Part shown: positions 34,908 through 46,428 of the stretch, piece by piece | Layout: each line of letters begins with the position of its first letter | How positions within the stretch are numbered: the first letter of the stretch is position 1 | Assembly (NCBI RefSeq): GCF_019279795.1 | Contig: NC_056737.1 | Location: 41,931,972-41,995,971 of the forward strand | Source of the DNA: Protopterus annectens | Taxonomy: Eukaryota > Chordata > Ceratodontiformes > Protopteridae | DNA: 64,000 nt | Direction of reading: 5' to 3' | Translations under genes and position numbers: made by a program | The notes under the pieces: generated by a model | The model's input: the letters and a program-made list of their open reading frames with translations, nothing else | The model's database searches: none | Told to the model about the DNA's origin: nothing

Positions 34908-36647
34908 ATGTCAGAAAAGTTAACAATTGACTCTCCTATGGAAAGCAAATACCACACAGAGACTTTCATTCTTACTGCGTCACTTGCTTAGGCCCAGACC
35001 ATGACATCCACTGCTGTCGCTTTTTGTGTTTTGTTCAACACCAGAACTGTACGTCAGGCCCTTATTGTAGCTAGATATTTTTGCTCTCAGTCCTCAGTCT
35101 CTGAAAAAAAGTAAGGATAAAGACAAGACCGCACAGGTCCAAACCTACTGACTACACTTCCGTTACTGGTCCTCAGTGAGGTGCTTTCGCAGCCCCTGAT
35201 GCCTGCTTCTGTGGATTTGCAGGCAGCTACTGAGACCCTTTTGGAGTCTGGTATGCTGCAAAACTCTTCGACTAAGGATCCTGCTTTTGTCTCTACTTTG
35301 GATGGATCTGGAGCCGCTTAGCAGGCATCGGCTTCCAAGGAAGTACTTCGCACTACTGATTCTTGACACGAACCGATGACTTATTTTGCGTCTTCTGTTT
35401 TTTTGAAAACTACTGAGTTTCTCAGGCCCAGGGTATGAACCACACCCAAGAAACCATCTCGGGCACCTGCTTCCTTGCCTCAGTCTCAAATGCTTAAAAT
35501 GGCAGATGACCTTATAATTTTGATCAGGGGAAGCCAAGCTACCCCTTCCAAAAGAAAAAGATCTGTCCCCAGTAGTCTTATCTGAACAGAGTCCGATGCC
35601 TCTGTATATGAATTCACGCTACCCCTCTCTGTTTTGTGAGCATTCTGATGCAGAGGAATCCATTCCTTCAGCCTCTCCACCCAAAGATTTTTCCTTTGGG
35701 GGAACCCTTCATACTTTTAAGGGAGCATTTCCAATGAGAATGTCAGGACTAAAAAGAGACTCTGGGGAATTTTTAGATCTTCCACAACACAGACCCCCTG
35801 GCCATTCCTCCTGTCCTGGATGTTGTGGATGATTTCATGGAATCTAGTTCAACTCCTGACACCCTCCCTCCCACTCCCAGGAAACCTGACTGGTATTGCA
35901 GAGTCCCTGACTCTCTCTCAAATTTCTTTTCAAAATTCCTACTGCTGACCCTGAGGTGATCTCCCAACGGTCTAAAGGGGATTAAAGCAACTTCTGCTAA
36001 GAATCTCACCCCCTCAAATAGGGATTCCCGAGCATTAGATGAGGTAAAGCATGCACTTCTGCTACTCTTGCTATTATAGCACTGAATTGTCAGTTCCTTA
36101 TGCTAAAATTCCAGCAGCATACCATGGAATTCCTCAAACAAAACGTATCAACTTTTCCTGCTTGTGCAGAAAATAGAACTGCAAGACTTAATGCATTCTG
36201 CAAGTCAAGTAACTAAGCACACTTTGCACTGTGGTTTTGATGCCCTAAAAGCATCTTGCAGGGCAGCAGTCACCGGTTCTATCCTTAGAAGGCATGCTTT
36301 GCCCAAGGAACAGCCCTTGCCAGACCATGTTAAACCCAAGCTATTGGATGCACCCTTGCACAAAGACAACTTATTTGGCACCAAGGCAGAGGAGGTCTTA
36401 AAAAAAGATGGAAGAAAAAGCTAAATCTCTGCAGACAGTTGAGGATTTCCTGCAGGTCCAGCCACCCAGGTTCAGTAGGCACTGCCCCTTCAAACACTTG
36501 TCCTTTCCTGCCCCCTCCAGGTCAGTTCAGCCTAGACCCCGGGGAAGTAGACCCCCCCCCCCAGACAGCCACAGGGAATGCAGAGATAAAAGCAATGGAG
36601 TACCTCCAATTCTAAACCAGGAGTGCAAAGCCACCCCCTCATGGTAA
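34908..36647 (+). pseudogene. DIRS F gag, frameshifted
   Basis: ATG 34908 starts MSEK; the Cys/His module is readable with shifts. Later blocks: SDAEESIPSASPPKDFSFGG then TLHTFKGAF near 35645-35730, LQHTxPPGHSSCPGCCG-type sequence from a shifted frame, LQDLMHSASQVTKHTLHCGF near 36180, EASCRAAVTGSILRRH-like block near 36260, LPDHVKPKLLDAPLHKDNLF near 36320, then a basic tail ending at TAA 36645-36647. The next gene's ATG follows nine bases later. Confidence 0.83.
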
Positions 36648-36656
36648 GAACTCACA

Positions 36657-38575
36657 ATGACTCTCCACTTCCATGCCCTCCCTCTGCCCACATACACTTG
36701 CCCCTGGGAGGAAACCTTCTTCCACGCAAGCACCTGGGCCACCATTACCAACGACCGCTGGGTCCTCAACATAGTGTCCCAGGGATACAAATTTTTTTCC
36801 CACACTCAACCAACCCCAAAAGGGTTCCCAGATCTACCTCCAGACCAGTGGGCAAAGGCCAAAAAGCAAGTCCTTTCCCTGCTTTCCATGAGGACAATAG
36901 AGCACGTTCCTGTGGAACAGATAGGCCAAGGTTTCTACTCCAGGCTCTTCCTGGTACCCAGAAAAGAGGGCACCTGCCGCCCCATCCTCTGTTTATCCAT
37001 TCTAAACACCTTCCTGGTGATACCAAAATTCAAAATGCTCGCCCTTCAACTACTACATGTGCTCTCCAAGGATGCCTGGCTAGCCACCCAAGACCTAAGA
37101 GGCCTACCTGCACATCACAATCAGGGAATCATGCAGGAAATATCTACTTTTCAGGGCAGGATCTCTGCACTTTCACTTCTCTGCGCTTCCCTTTGGCTTA
37201 TCTACTTCTCCCAGTGTTTTCACAAAATGCCTGGCTCCTGCCATTGCTTTTTGCAGGCAAAGAAATATTCAAACTTACCCATACTTAGACTGCCTAATTC
37301 AGACAGTCAAGAAAAGCTGCTCAAGCACCTGGCCTTTGTAAAGTACCTACTGACCTCCCTAGGGGACACTACCAATGGAAAATCCAAACTAGTTGCCCAC
37401 CCAAAAATTTTTTTTCTGGGAGCAAGCCTGGACACAGCATCCCAGATGGCATTCCTTACACCAGAAAAGCAAACTTACCTGACAGCCTATTTCTCTCAAC
37501 TAGCCACCCAGACCCCAATTATCCGCAAGGAAAATCCTGCAAGCTGTGGGGTTCATGGCATCTTGCATTCTACTCATTCCATATGCCATACTGCATATGA
37601 GGAAACCTCACCGATGCCTAAAAAGCCTTTGGTGTCAACACTCTCAAGACCTGGAAACTCTTGATACGTTGTCTAAGGAAAGATTTCCTTTGGTGGACAG
37701 CAGCATGCTACCACAAGGGATTGCCCTTTTCACCACCCACGCCGCCCATACCCTTACCACAGATGCATCAGACTGTGCCTGGGGTGCACACCTGAATGGC
37801 AGGTGCATACAGGGCCAATGGAGCCCACATCAAATACATCTGCACATCAACCAAAAAGTGATGTTAGCTATCCAGCATGCATTGACAGCTTTCAGACCTC
37901 TTCTCTCCCCAGGGGCTCTACTGATCAAAACAGACCACACCACAGTGATGTGGTATATCATCAAGCAGAGAGGGGCTCCCTCCTAGCCTCTCTGCAGGCT
38001 CACCATGACCATTTTGGCACACAGCCTCAGCCATGCAACTACACCTGTTAGCACAATTCCTGCCAGGTTCTCTAAACTCTCTGGCAGACAACTTGAGCAG
38101 ATGTCTTCTGGACCCACACGAGTGGCAGCTAAACCAAAGAACCTTCACCTTAACTCTGAAATGGGGCACCCCGAAGGTAGACCTCTTTGCTTCCCACTCC
38201 AACCATAATCTCAGCAAGTTCTGCACCAGGGAGCCTCACTGCAGGGCTTGGAAAGTGGATGCTCTATATTTCCAGTGGGTCAGCCTCTCTGTCTGTGCAT
38301 TTCCCCCACTATCTCTTATTACCAGGGTACTGCTCAAAATAAAGGAGGAAAAAACAAGGGCAATCCCGATTGCCCCAGACTGGCCATGCCAGCACTAGTG
38401 CCCACTGCTGTGCAGCCTGTCCCCTCTGCCACCATGGCATCTCCCTCAGATCCCAACACTCCTGACCCAGAGGGAAGGAGAATTCGTGCATCCCCAATTG
38501 CAGACCCTCAATTTGGCAGCCTGGCTTTATTCTCTGACAACTATACAAATTCCAATCTCAGTAAACCGGTTCTAG
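36657..38575 (+). pseudogene. DIRS F RT-RNase H-MT polyprotein, YLDD damaged
   Basis: A 335-codon frame from ATG 36657 covers WATITNDRWVLNIVSQGYKF, GFYSRLFLVPRKEGTCRPIL and KFKMLALQLLHVL. At the active site YPYLDDC is reduced to YPYLDC by an in-frame loss of one Asp codon near 37290, which should kill polymerase activity. RNase H follows with TDASDCAWGAHLNGRCIQGQ near 37760 and TDHTTVMWYI near 37935, where Asn is replaced by His. The MT-like region has HEWQLNQRTF and IAPDWPCQH. Several frame breaks. Confidence 0.86.
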
Positions 38576-39514
38576 ATGTTATACATGAGACCAGACACCC
38601 TAGCACTAGAAAGTCTTATGCTGACAAATGGAAAAGGTTCTGCACTTGGATCTAGGCTAAGGGAGTCTATACAGCACAGCCCTCCCTACCTCTCATACTG
38701 GATTACCTAGCTGACCTACTACACAGTGGTCTATCCTTTTCTTGTATTAAAATTCATGCCTCTGCTATCTCTACTCATTTCAGCACTGAGCAACTTCTTT
38801 TCTCACACACACTCATCAAGCAGTTCCTCAGAGGGGCTAGCAACTTGAAGCCACCCAGAAGAGCACCTACCCCATCTTGGGACCTAAACGTTGTGTTAGA
38901 GAAACTCACTCTGCCCCCCTTTGAACCAGCAGCTTTAGCAGATTAGTTTCTCTCATGGAAGATAGCCTTGCTTCTGGCCATCACTTCAGCAAAAAGAGTA
39001 TCCGAGCTACAAACACTAATGGCTGTAGAGCCCTTCATCATTTTCCATGCTGACAGGGTCCCACTCTGGACTAACCCCGTCCTCCATGCCAAAATTGTGT
39101 CTAGTGTGGCTCTCGACCAATCCATTCATTTGCCAACCTTTTTCCCTAACCCACAAAACAAGAGGGAAAGAATACTGCACTCTAGATGTGCACAGACAGC
39201 TCAGATTCTATCTAGACAGGACTAAATAATTTGGAAAGACTGATCAGTTGTTAGCTTTGCTGCAGGAGCGGAGGGCAAAGCCATAGCCAAACAATTTCCA
39301 AATGGACAGCAACACTACATCCATTTCTGCTACAAGCAACATGGGGAAACCTCCCCCTAAGGGGATCAGAGCTCACTGTACCAGAGCAACCTCCACAGCT
39401 TTCCTTGGAGGAGTCCCCACCAGGGACATCCTGGAGGCTGCAACATGGACATCTGTTCATACTTTACCACTGCCAATGCAGTCTTGCACAGCATCCTAGC
39501 CAGCCCCCAGTCTT
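38530..39514 (+). pseudogene. DIRS F tyrosine recombinase, catalytic Tyr deleted
   Basis: VLDVIHETRHPSTRKSYADK near 38570, a TAG near 38655, LHSGLSFSCIKIHASAISTH near 38725, SNLKPPRRAPTPSWDLNVVL near 38845, TSAKRVSELQTLM near 38985 (Arg I kept), and AHCTRATSTAFLGGVPTRDI near 39370. After TWTSVHT a deletion of roughly 60 bases removes the FTKHY tyrosine block and joins it to AVLHSIL-type sequence. Confidence 0.85.
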
Positions 39515-39551
39515 GACTTCTTCCACCCTTTTTGTCAGTTTTGCGAATCAA

Positions 39552-39640
39552 CCCAAAATGTTATGACTGCAACAATGAAACATGAAGAACATAGTACAGT
39601 TTTTTACACTTACATAAATGTAGATGTTTCCCTTCCTCCA
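39552..39640 (+). repeat. DIRS F internal complementary region
   Basis: AACCCAAAATGTTATGACTG onward is complementary to the family-2 left end, and AGTACAGTTTTTTACACTTA onward to the right end. The join reads GAACAT/AGTACAG. Confidence 0.85.
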
Positions 39641-39678
39641 TCCCACTTTGTGCCTCTCTTACTACAAGGAACTTTTAG

Positions 39679-39861
39679 ATGTTCATCGTGTTTCACTGCT
39701 GCAGTCATTACACTTGGGTTACCCTACCGTCAGGTGGTCCCACAGTCGGCCAGAGTTCCAAAGTCTTGGTCCAGCGTTGGTTGCTGTTGCCTCCTCCCTG
39801 ACGTCAGTGCGATAGGGGTATACAAGAAGCAGCCGACGCCATTTTCTTCAGTCTGTCTTGC
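39679..39861 (+). repeat. DIRS G left ITR
   Basis: Inverted partner at 50240-50452. It has a perfect TGACGTCA at 39799-39806, followed by a weak TATA-like TATACAA. Confidence 0.87.
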
Positions 39862-39984
39862 CGCGAGGTGCCCGAAGCAAAAGCAGTTCGCAAATGCCGG
39901 TCGGCCGTCTCCTGAGATATCAGAATCGAAGTCTTCTATAAAGCCAAGTACCCCGTTGGGGAAACTTTTTCTTGCCTTAGACTG

Positions 39985-41723
39985 ATGTCAGTAAAAGTTA
40001 ATAATTGTATTTCTTGTGGGAAGCAAATACCTCATAAGGATTTTCATTCTTACTGTGTTCCATGCCTAGGCCCAGATCACGACATCACTAGTTGTCGGTT
40101 TTGTGCTAGACTTAACAAACGCACTATTAAATGTCTGTTTGATTTTGCTCGCCATTACTTTGGCCGAAGGTTTAATTATACCATGCCGTCGGAACAACAG
40201 ACTACTGGAATTCACAAAAAACGCAAAGATAAGGATAAGAACAGGCATCCTAGGCCCAAAACTGACGAAGCCTCTTCTAGGCCAGTCACTGGTTCTCAGT
40301 GAGGCGCTTTCGCAGCCCCTGACACCTGCTACCTCAGAGCCGCAGGCCGCGACTAACTCCCACATGGAGTTACCTAGGCCTCTGGATACTCAAGGTGTTG
40401 GATATACGGAGACTAACCCTTCAGATGGGTCTGGAGCCACTGAGCAGGCATCGGCTTCTGAGGGTGTTTTCAGACCTTCACAACTTACCATTGCATCAAC
40501 AGCCAAGTCTAAAACAACATTAAAGACAAAGAAGCAAGTACAGTATTCACCTGGACAGGCCTCCATGCTTAAAAAAACAGATGCTCAAAATGGCCGAAGA
40601 CTTAATTACTCTGATCAGGGGTTCCCATCCCCCTCCTGATAAAAGGCCTAGGCAGGATGCAGACTATGATTCTTCTGACCAGGTTTCAATATATTTTGAT
40701 TCCTCTTCAGACCAGGGATACTCTTTACCCCCTATGAGGACTCTGATGCTGAAGAATCAATTCCTTCAGCCTCTCCTCCTGAGGATTACTCGCTTGAGGA
40801 AACTTTACATACCATGAGGGAGCATTTCCATTGGGAGGACCAGGATTACTCAGAATCTAAGAAAAGGCTCAGACTTTCTTTTATTGCCTCAGCACAGGCC
40901 CCTTGCTATTCCACCAGTGTTGGATATTGTGGACAATGTGTTCTCTGAATCCAGTTTAAATCCAGATTCTTTACCCCCTGCTCTAGTCAAGCCAGACGGG
41001 TACTATAGAGTCCCTGACTCTCAAATTTCTTTATAAAAACCCTGCTGCTGACCCAGAAACTTTCCCAGGGTCCCAAAGGGGTAAAGGCCTCCACGGCTAA
41101 AAATCCAGTCCCCTCGGACAGGGACTCTAGAGCATTAGACAGATGGGGGAAGAAAGTTTACACCTCTGCAACTTTAGCAGTAAGGGCTTTAAACTGACAG
41201 TTTCACATGCTTAAATATCAACAAGATTTACTGTCTCAGTTAAAACAGAAAATGAGTACAAGTGCAGAACAACCTGATTTTAAGGAAATGCAGGATTTAT
41301 TGCATGCAGCTGAACAAGTGGGAAAGCATACTTTGCAATGTGGTTTTGATTCATTAGAGGCTTCTTGTAGAGCAGCAGTTACAGGATCTGTGATTCGAAG
41401 GCATACTTGGTTAAAGGAACAGCTTGCCAGACCATGTTAAGGCAAAATTATTGGATGCTCCTTTACAGCAAGATATTTTATTTGGTGTCAAGGCAGAAGA
41501 TGTATTAAAGAAAATGGAGGATAAGGCAAAATCTATGCGAACAGTAAAGGATTTCTTACAGGTGCAGCCACCAAGATTTAGCAGGAATTGGCCTACAAAA
41601 AGTTGGTCCTTTCCAGTGTCAGACAGGCCACAGAGGCAGATACAGACGCCCAGGAGGCAGATGTCAGCCCCATGGCTCTTGCAGACCACGACAGTGGGGT
41701 GCTTCGACCCCAAAAGGAAGTGA
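39985..41723 (+). pseudogene. DIRS G gag, frameshifted
   Basis: ATG 39985 opens a 105-codon frame with the complete Cys/His module: CISCGKQIPHKDFHSYC, CLGPDH, CRFCARLNKRT, then YTMPSEQQTT and a KKRKDKDK basic stretch. Downstream blocks in other frames: SGATEQASASEGVFRPSQL near 40440, MAEDLITLIRGSHPPPDKRP near 40590, AEQVGKHTLQCGFDSLEASC near 41310, and SRNWPTKSWSFPVSDRPQRQ near 41580. Stop TGA 41721-41723. Confidence 0.85.
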
Positions 41724-41756
41724 GGACAAGTCACAACCTTACAGGAAACAGTCCCA

Positions 41757-43534
41757 ATGACTTCCCCCATTCCAATGCCAAACTCTTCCATTTTGGCAGC
41801 TCCCTTGGGGGGAAACTAGCAATTTTTTCACAAAACTGGCAAGCAATCACCCAAGACAAATGGGTGCTGAATATTGTGTCTCAAGGTTACAGGTTCCACT
41901 TTCACACTACCAAGGCTAAAAGGTATGCCATGTCAGACCTGCCACACAGTCAATGGGCAGAGGCACAAAAACAAATTACAGCCCTCATGGACATGAGAGT
42001 TATTCAAAAAGTACCACAGCAGGAACAAGGACAAGATTTTACTCGAGACTCTTCTGGTCCCCAGAAAGGACAAAGCCTGGAGACCCATACTAGACCTTTC
42101 CACTCTAAATACTTGGATGTTCCAAAATTCAAAATGTTGACACTACAGCAGCTTCTTTCCATGTTGGGCAAGAAAGCTTGGCTTGTTACTTTGGACCTCA
42201 GAGGCATACCTGCATGTCCCTATCAGACAAAATTGCAGAAGATACCTCAGATTCATAGCTGGTTCAATGCACTACCAATTCTCTGCACTGCCCTTTGGCT
42301 TATCTCCTGCGCCCAGGGTCTTCATCTGCATCTGGCGTTTGTAAAAAAAAAAGTTGCCTAGGGTACACAGTAAACAAAATCAAAACATGTGCCCTCGCAA
42401 GAGTTAATATTCCTGTGTGCCAGCTTAAATACAACAGCCCAGATGGCTTATCTCACGCTAGACAAACAAGGACAACTGACTCAGTATTTTCAAATGATGG
42501 CAACAAAGTCCCAATTCCCTGCAAGAAAAATTCTGCAGGCCTTGGGATTCATGGCATCCTGCATTCTATTAATTCCATATGCCAGACTGCATATGAGGAA
42601 ATTATAATGGTACCTAAAAAGTGTTTGGACTCAACACTCTCACAGCTTGGAAATAGTAATGCCACTAATTCCCTGCCTACAACAGGAGTTTCAGTGGTGG
42701 GCACAGGCATGTCACCTTAACAAGGGTCAGCCTTTCATACTTCCCACAGCCAAGCAGACTATAACAGATGCTTCGGATTACTACTGGGGAGCACACATGG
42801 CAGGAAAATGTATTCAGGGCAAATGGACCACAGACCAAATGCATCTTCACATCAATCAAAAAGAGATGTTGGCTGTACAAAATGCCCAAACAGCTTTCAA
42901 GGACCTTCTTCATCCAGGACCATTATTAAAGACAGACAGCACCACAGTAATGTGGTACATAAACAAGGGGGCATTCATTCTTACCCCCTATGCAGGCAAG
43001 CCATGACCTTGTGGAACAGTTATAACTTATCAAGTTCATCTGCAAGCACAATTCCTGCCAGGAAAGATAAATACTCTGGCCGACGACCTAAGCAGAAACA
43101 TCATGGATCCTCACGAGTGGAAATTAAATCCACAAGTTTTCCGCATGATAATGCAAAAATGGGGGTGCCCGGACATAGATCTCTTTGCCTCCCCACTGAA
43201 TTGCCAACTACAAAAATTCTGCACAAGGGCTCATCACACACAAGCATGGGAAGTGGATGCTCTTTCGTTCAGCTGGAAAAGCCTAAGCATTTATGCCTTC
43301 CCACCACTGCCTCTCCTTTCAAAGGTACTCCTAAAAGCCAGACAAGACAAACCACAGATGATTCTGATTGCTCCAGACTGGCCACACCAGCATTGGTACC
43401 CAATCTTAAAGAACTTAGCTCAAGGACCACCTTGGATTTTACCTCAAATTCCACACCTTCTGACTCAACAAAACAATTAGATACTGCACAGTCAGCTCAA
43501 AACCTTATCCCTGGCTGCATGGCAGATTCATTAG
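41757..43534 (+). pseudogene. DIRS G RT-RNase H-MT polyprotein, active site deleted
   Basis: LGGKLAIFSQNWQAITQDKW, VPQQEQGQDFTRD (damaged FYSRLF), and KFKMLTLQQLLSMLGKKAWL then VTLDL near 42130. After the LPFGLS block at about 42290 a deletion removes the YPYLDD segment and joins LAFVKK..GYTVN, so there is no polymerase site. RNase H has TDASDYYWGAHMAGKCIQGK near 42760 and TDSTTVMWYINK near 42930 (Asn to Ser). The MT-like part runs from HEWKLNPQVF to IAPDWPHQHWYPIL. It overlaps the YR by 16 nt. Confidence 0.87.
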
Positions 43535-44327
43535 CCAAAAAGACAACACCTCTATCTAAAGCTGTTATGGATGTCATTTTGGAGGCCAGGAGGCCTAGCA
43601 CCAGGAAATCTTATTCAGAAAAGTGGAAGTGATTCTGTGCCTGGAACCAGGCTGAAAACCTTGACCCTCTTGTCCCTAACATTCCTCAGATACTATACTT
43701 AACTGAGATACTGGACAAGGACTATCCTTCTCATCCATTAAGATCCACGCTTCTGCCATTTCGGCTCATTACAACACAGATCCTCCTATTTTCTCTCATC
43801 CATTGCTAAAGGTGTACCTCAGAGGGGCTAAAAACATAAGACCGCCCCGGAGAGCACCAACTCCTACTTGGGACCTCAATTTTGTCTTGGAAAAACTCAC
43901 TTTACCTCCTTTTGACTCGGCCAATTCATCAGAATTAAAATATATATCATGTAAAACTGCTCTGCTACTGGTAATAACCTCTGCACGAAGAGTCTCAGAA
44001 CTACAGGCACTAATGTCAGTGGAGACTTTCATCATTTTTCACCAAGACAGGGTTTCCTTAAGAACAAACCCTTCATTTATGCCTAAGGTGGTATCCAGTG
44101 TGGCTCTTAACCAAACTATTCACTTGCCAACATTTTATCCGAATCCCCAGAATAAAGGGGAGAGAATTCAATATTCCTTGGACATATACAGGCAATTAAG
44201 CTTCTATTTGGGCAAAACAAAAGCTTTCAGAAAAACTGAACAATTGTTTGTATCTTATGCTACAAGATCACAGGGAAAGGCTATTTCAAAGCAGACCATT
44301 TCAAAGTGGATAGGACACTGTATCCTG
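43519..44327 (+). pseudogene. DIRS G tyrosine recombinase, N-terminal part (cut by H)
   Basis: ATG 43519 opens MADSLAKKTTPLSKAVMDVI then LEARRPSTRKSYSEKWK, followed by a TGA at 43630-43632. The frame is recovered by 43803 and is open through DLNFVLEKLTLPPFDSANSS, TSARRVSELQALMS (Arg I) and KAISKQTISKWIGHCI, where H interrupts it. The remainder is at 49870-50117. Confidence 0.88.
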
Positions 44328-44504
44328 ATGTCCTTCAAGAATGCAACTGCAGTCCTTACATATGGGTTGTCCTGCCTCAGGCAGCCCTCGGTCGGCCGGA
44401 TTCCAAAGTCTGGGTCCGGCGTCGGCTGATTTCGCCTCCTCCCCGACATCAGAGCGGCTGGGGTATAAAAGCATCAGCCGACGCCATCTTCCTCAGTCTT
44501 TCTT
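44328..44504 (+). repeat. DIRS H left ITR with TATA box
   Basis: TATAAAA at 44464-44470. Inverted partner at 49661-49869. The CGCCTCCTCC variant is shared only with its own right ITR (GGAGGAGGCG). Confidence 0.9.
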
Positions 44505-44626
44505 GCCGCGCGGTGCCCGAAGCAGAAGCAGTTCGCAGGTGCCGGTCGGTCAGCTCCTGTGTTTTACTTATCCGAAGTCATCAAAAAGCTAAGTACCTAT
44601 TGGGGAACCTTTTCTTGCCTCAGCCG

Positions 44627-46428
44627 ATGTCAGAAAAAAATGAAAAAGTTAATAACTGTTTGTCTTGTGGTAAACAAACACCTCATAAGAACTTCCATTC
44701 TTACTGCCTCCCCTGCCTTGGCCCAGATCACGACGTCTCAGCCTGTGCCGCCTGTGCTCGCTTCAATAAGCGCACACTCAGGTGCCGGGCAGAGTTTGCT
44801 CAAGACTTTTTTGGCGATAAATTTTCTTATAACATGCCGTCGGAACAACCGACACCACATATTTCCAAAAAACAGAAAGACCGGGACCGACATTCTCGGC
44901 CCGCGACTTCCACCGACACCACGCCAAAAACTACCGCAAGTGCATCGGTCTCTTCTGAGGCGGTTGTTCCGCCGCTCCGGACTGACGACACCGCTTTACC
45001 GATCACTGTGGCCCCGGAGCCTGTGCCGGCGCCGGTTGTTGATTTTCCTCCAGAAACTGAAGCCCAGGATTTTCCTGAGACCATACCCGTGGACAAGGTG
45101 ACTCCAGCACGTGGGGCAGCTAGGCCCCCTATGTCTATGTCTATCAAGGCCTACACACGTGCTAAGGCTGCCAGCCAGGCTAAGTCTCACCCTCCTAAAG
45201 TTTTGCCTCAGCCCACTACTGATAAACAAATTATGACTTTAGCTGCAGATTTACTTTCCTTAATCAGAGGCTCCCAGGCCCATCCTTACAGAGGTTCTCA
45301 GCCACCTTCTGACAAAAGGCCCAGGGTTGAGCTTACAGACGCCCTTTCTTCAGATGAAGCCTCTGGTGACTCCAGGAAGAGTCCTTCCAGGTCTACGAGG
45401 ATTCTGATGCGGAGGAATCTATTCCTTCTGCCTCTCCTCCTGAGGATATTTCTTTTGGGGAAATTCTCCACTCCATGAGAGAGCATTTTCAGTGGCAAGG
45501 TCAGGAATTCTCCGACTCCAGGAAGCGGCTTCGTACCTTCCTTAAGCTTCCCCAACACAGGCCTTTAGCTATCCCTCCAGTGTTAGATGTACTGGATGAT
45601 GTGTACTCAGATTCGAGCGCTTCTCCTGATTCTCACCCCCCTGCTCCTGTCAAGCCGGACAGATACTACAGGGTTCCTGAAACTCACAAACATTTAAGGC
45701 CCATTCTGTTGATCTAGAAACAATTTCCCAGGGGCCCAAAGGGGTGGCCACATCCACGGCCAAAAATCCTTTGCCCTCAGCCAGGGAAGCTAGGTCCCTG
45801 GAGAGGTGGGGCAAAAAAGTTTATACCTCAAGCCACACTTGCCATGAGAGCCCTTAATTGCCTTTTTCATATGTTTCAGTATCAGGATTTCTTGATGGAT
45901 GATTTGCAGAAAAAGTTAACCTCTCCTGAGCCTTTAGATAGAAAGGCCTTGCAGGATTTGGTACATAACACTCAGCAGGTTAGCAATCATTTTCTTCAGT
46001 GTGGTTATGATGCATTGGAAGCTTCATGTAGGGCAGCTATGACAGGGGCAGTCATTCGTAGACATGCATGGTTGAAAGAACAGGCATTGCCAGATCATGT
46101 TAAAGTAAAGCTTCTAGATGCACCTCTGGAAAAACACAAGCTATTTGGTGCTGCTAATGCTCAGGATGTGTTGAAATCAATTGAGGAAAAGGCTAAATCA
46201 GTGCAAACAGTCAAGGATTTCCTCCAGGTTCAGCCACCAAGGTTCAGCAGGAATTGGCCTTCTAAGAATTGGTCCTTTCCAGACGCTGACAAGTTTCAAA
46301 GGGGAAAAAACAGGCGTACCCGAGGAAGAGGGCAATACAGAGGCTCCTACAGAGGACGCCAATGGCAACCGACTAATCAGAGAGGTGGCGCAGGGACATC
46401 CCCTGCTCCACAGGGACAATCACAATGA
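44627..46428 (+). pseudogene. DIRS H gag, two frameshifts
   Basis: From ATG 44627: MSEKNEKVNNCLSCGKQTPH, then KNFHSYCLPCLGPDH and CAACARFNKRT. There follow a Pro/Thr/Ser-rich linker, MSIKAYTRAKAASQAKS, SLIRGSQAHPYRGSQPPSDK, and a frame break near 45370. MREHFQWQGQEFSDSRKRLR, PAPVKPDRYYRVPE, and a second break near 45690. MRALNCLFHM at 45844, LDRKALQDLVHNTQQVSNHF, RHAWLKEQALPDHVKVKLLD, then the basic GRGQYRGSYRGRQWQP tail and TGA 46426-46428. It lacks about two breaks to match K's 606 codons. Confidence 0.9.
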
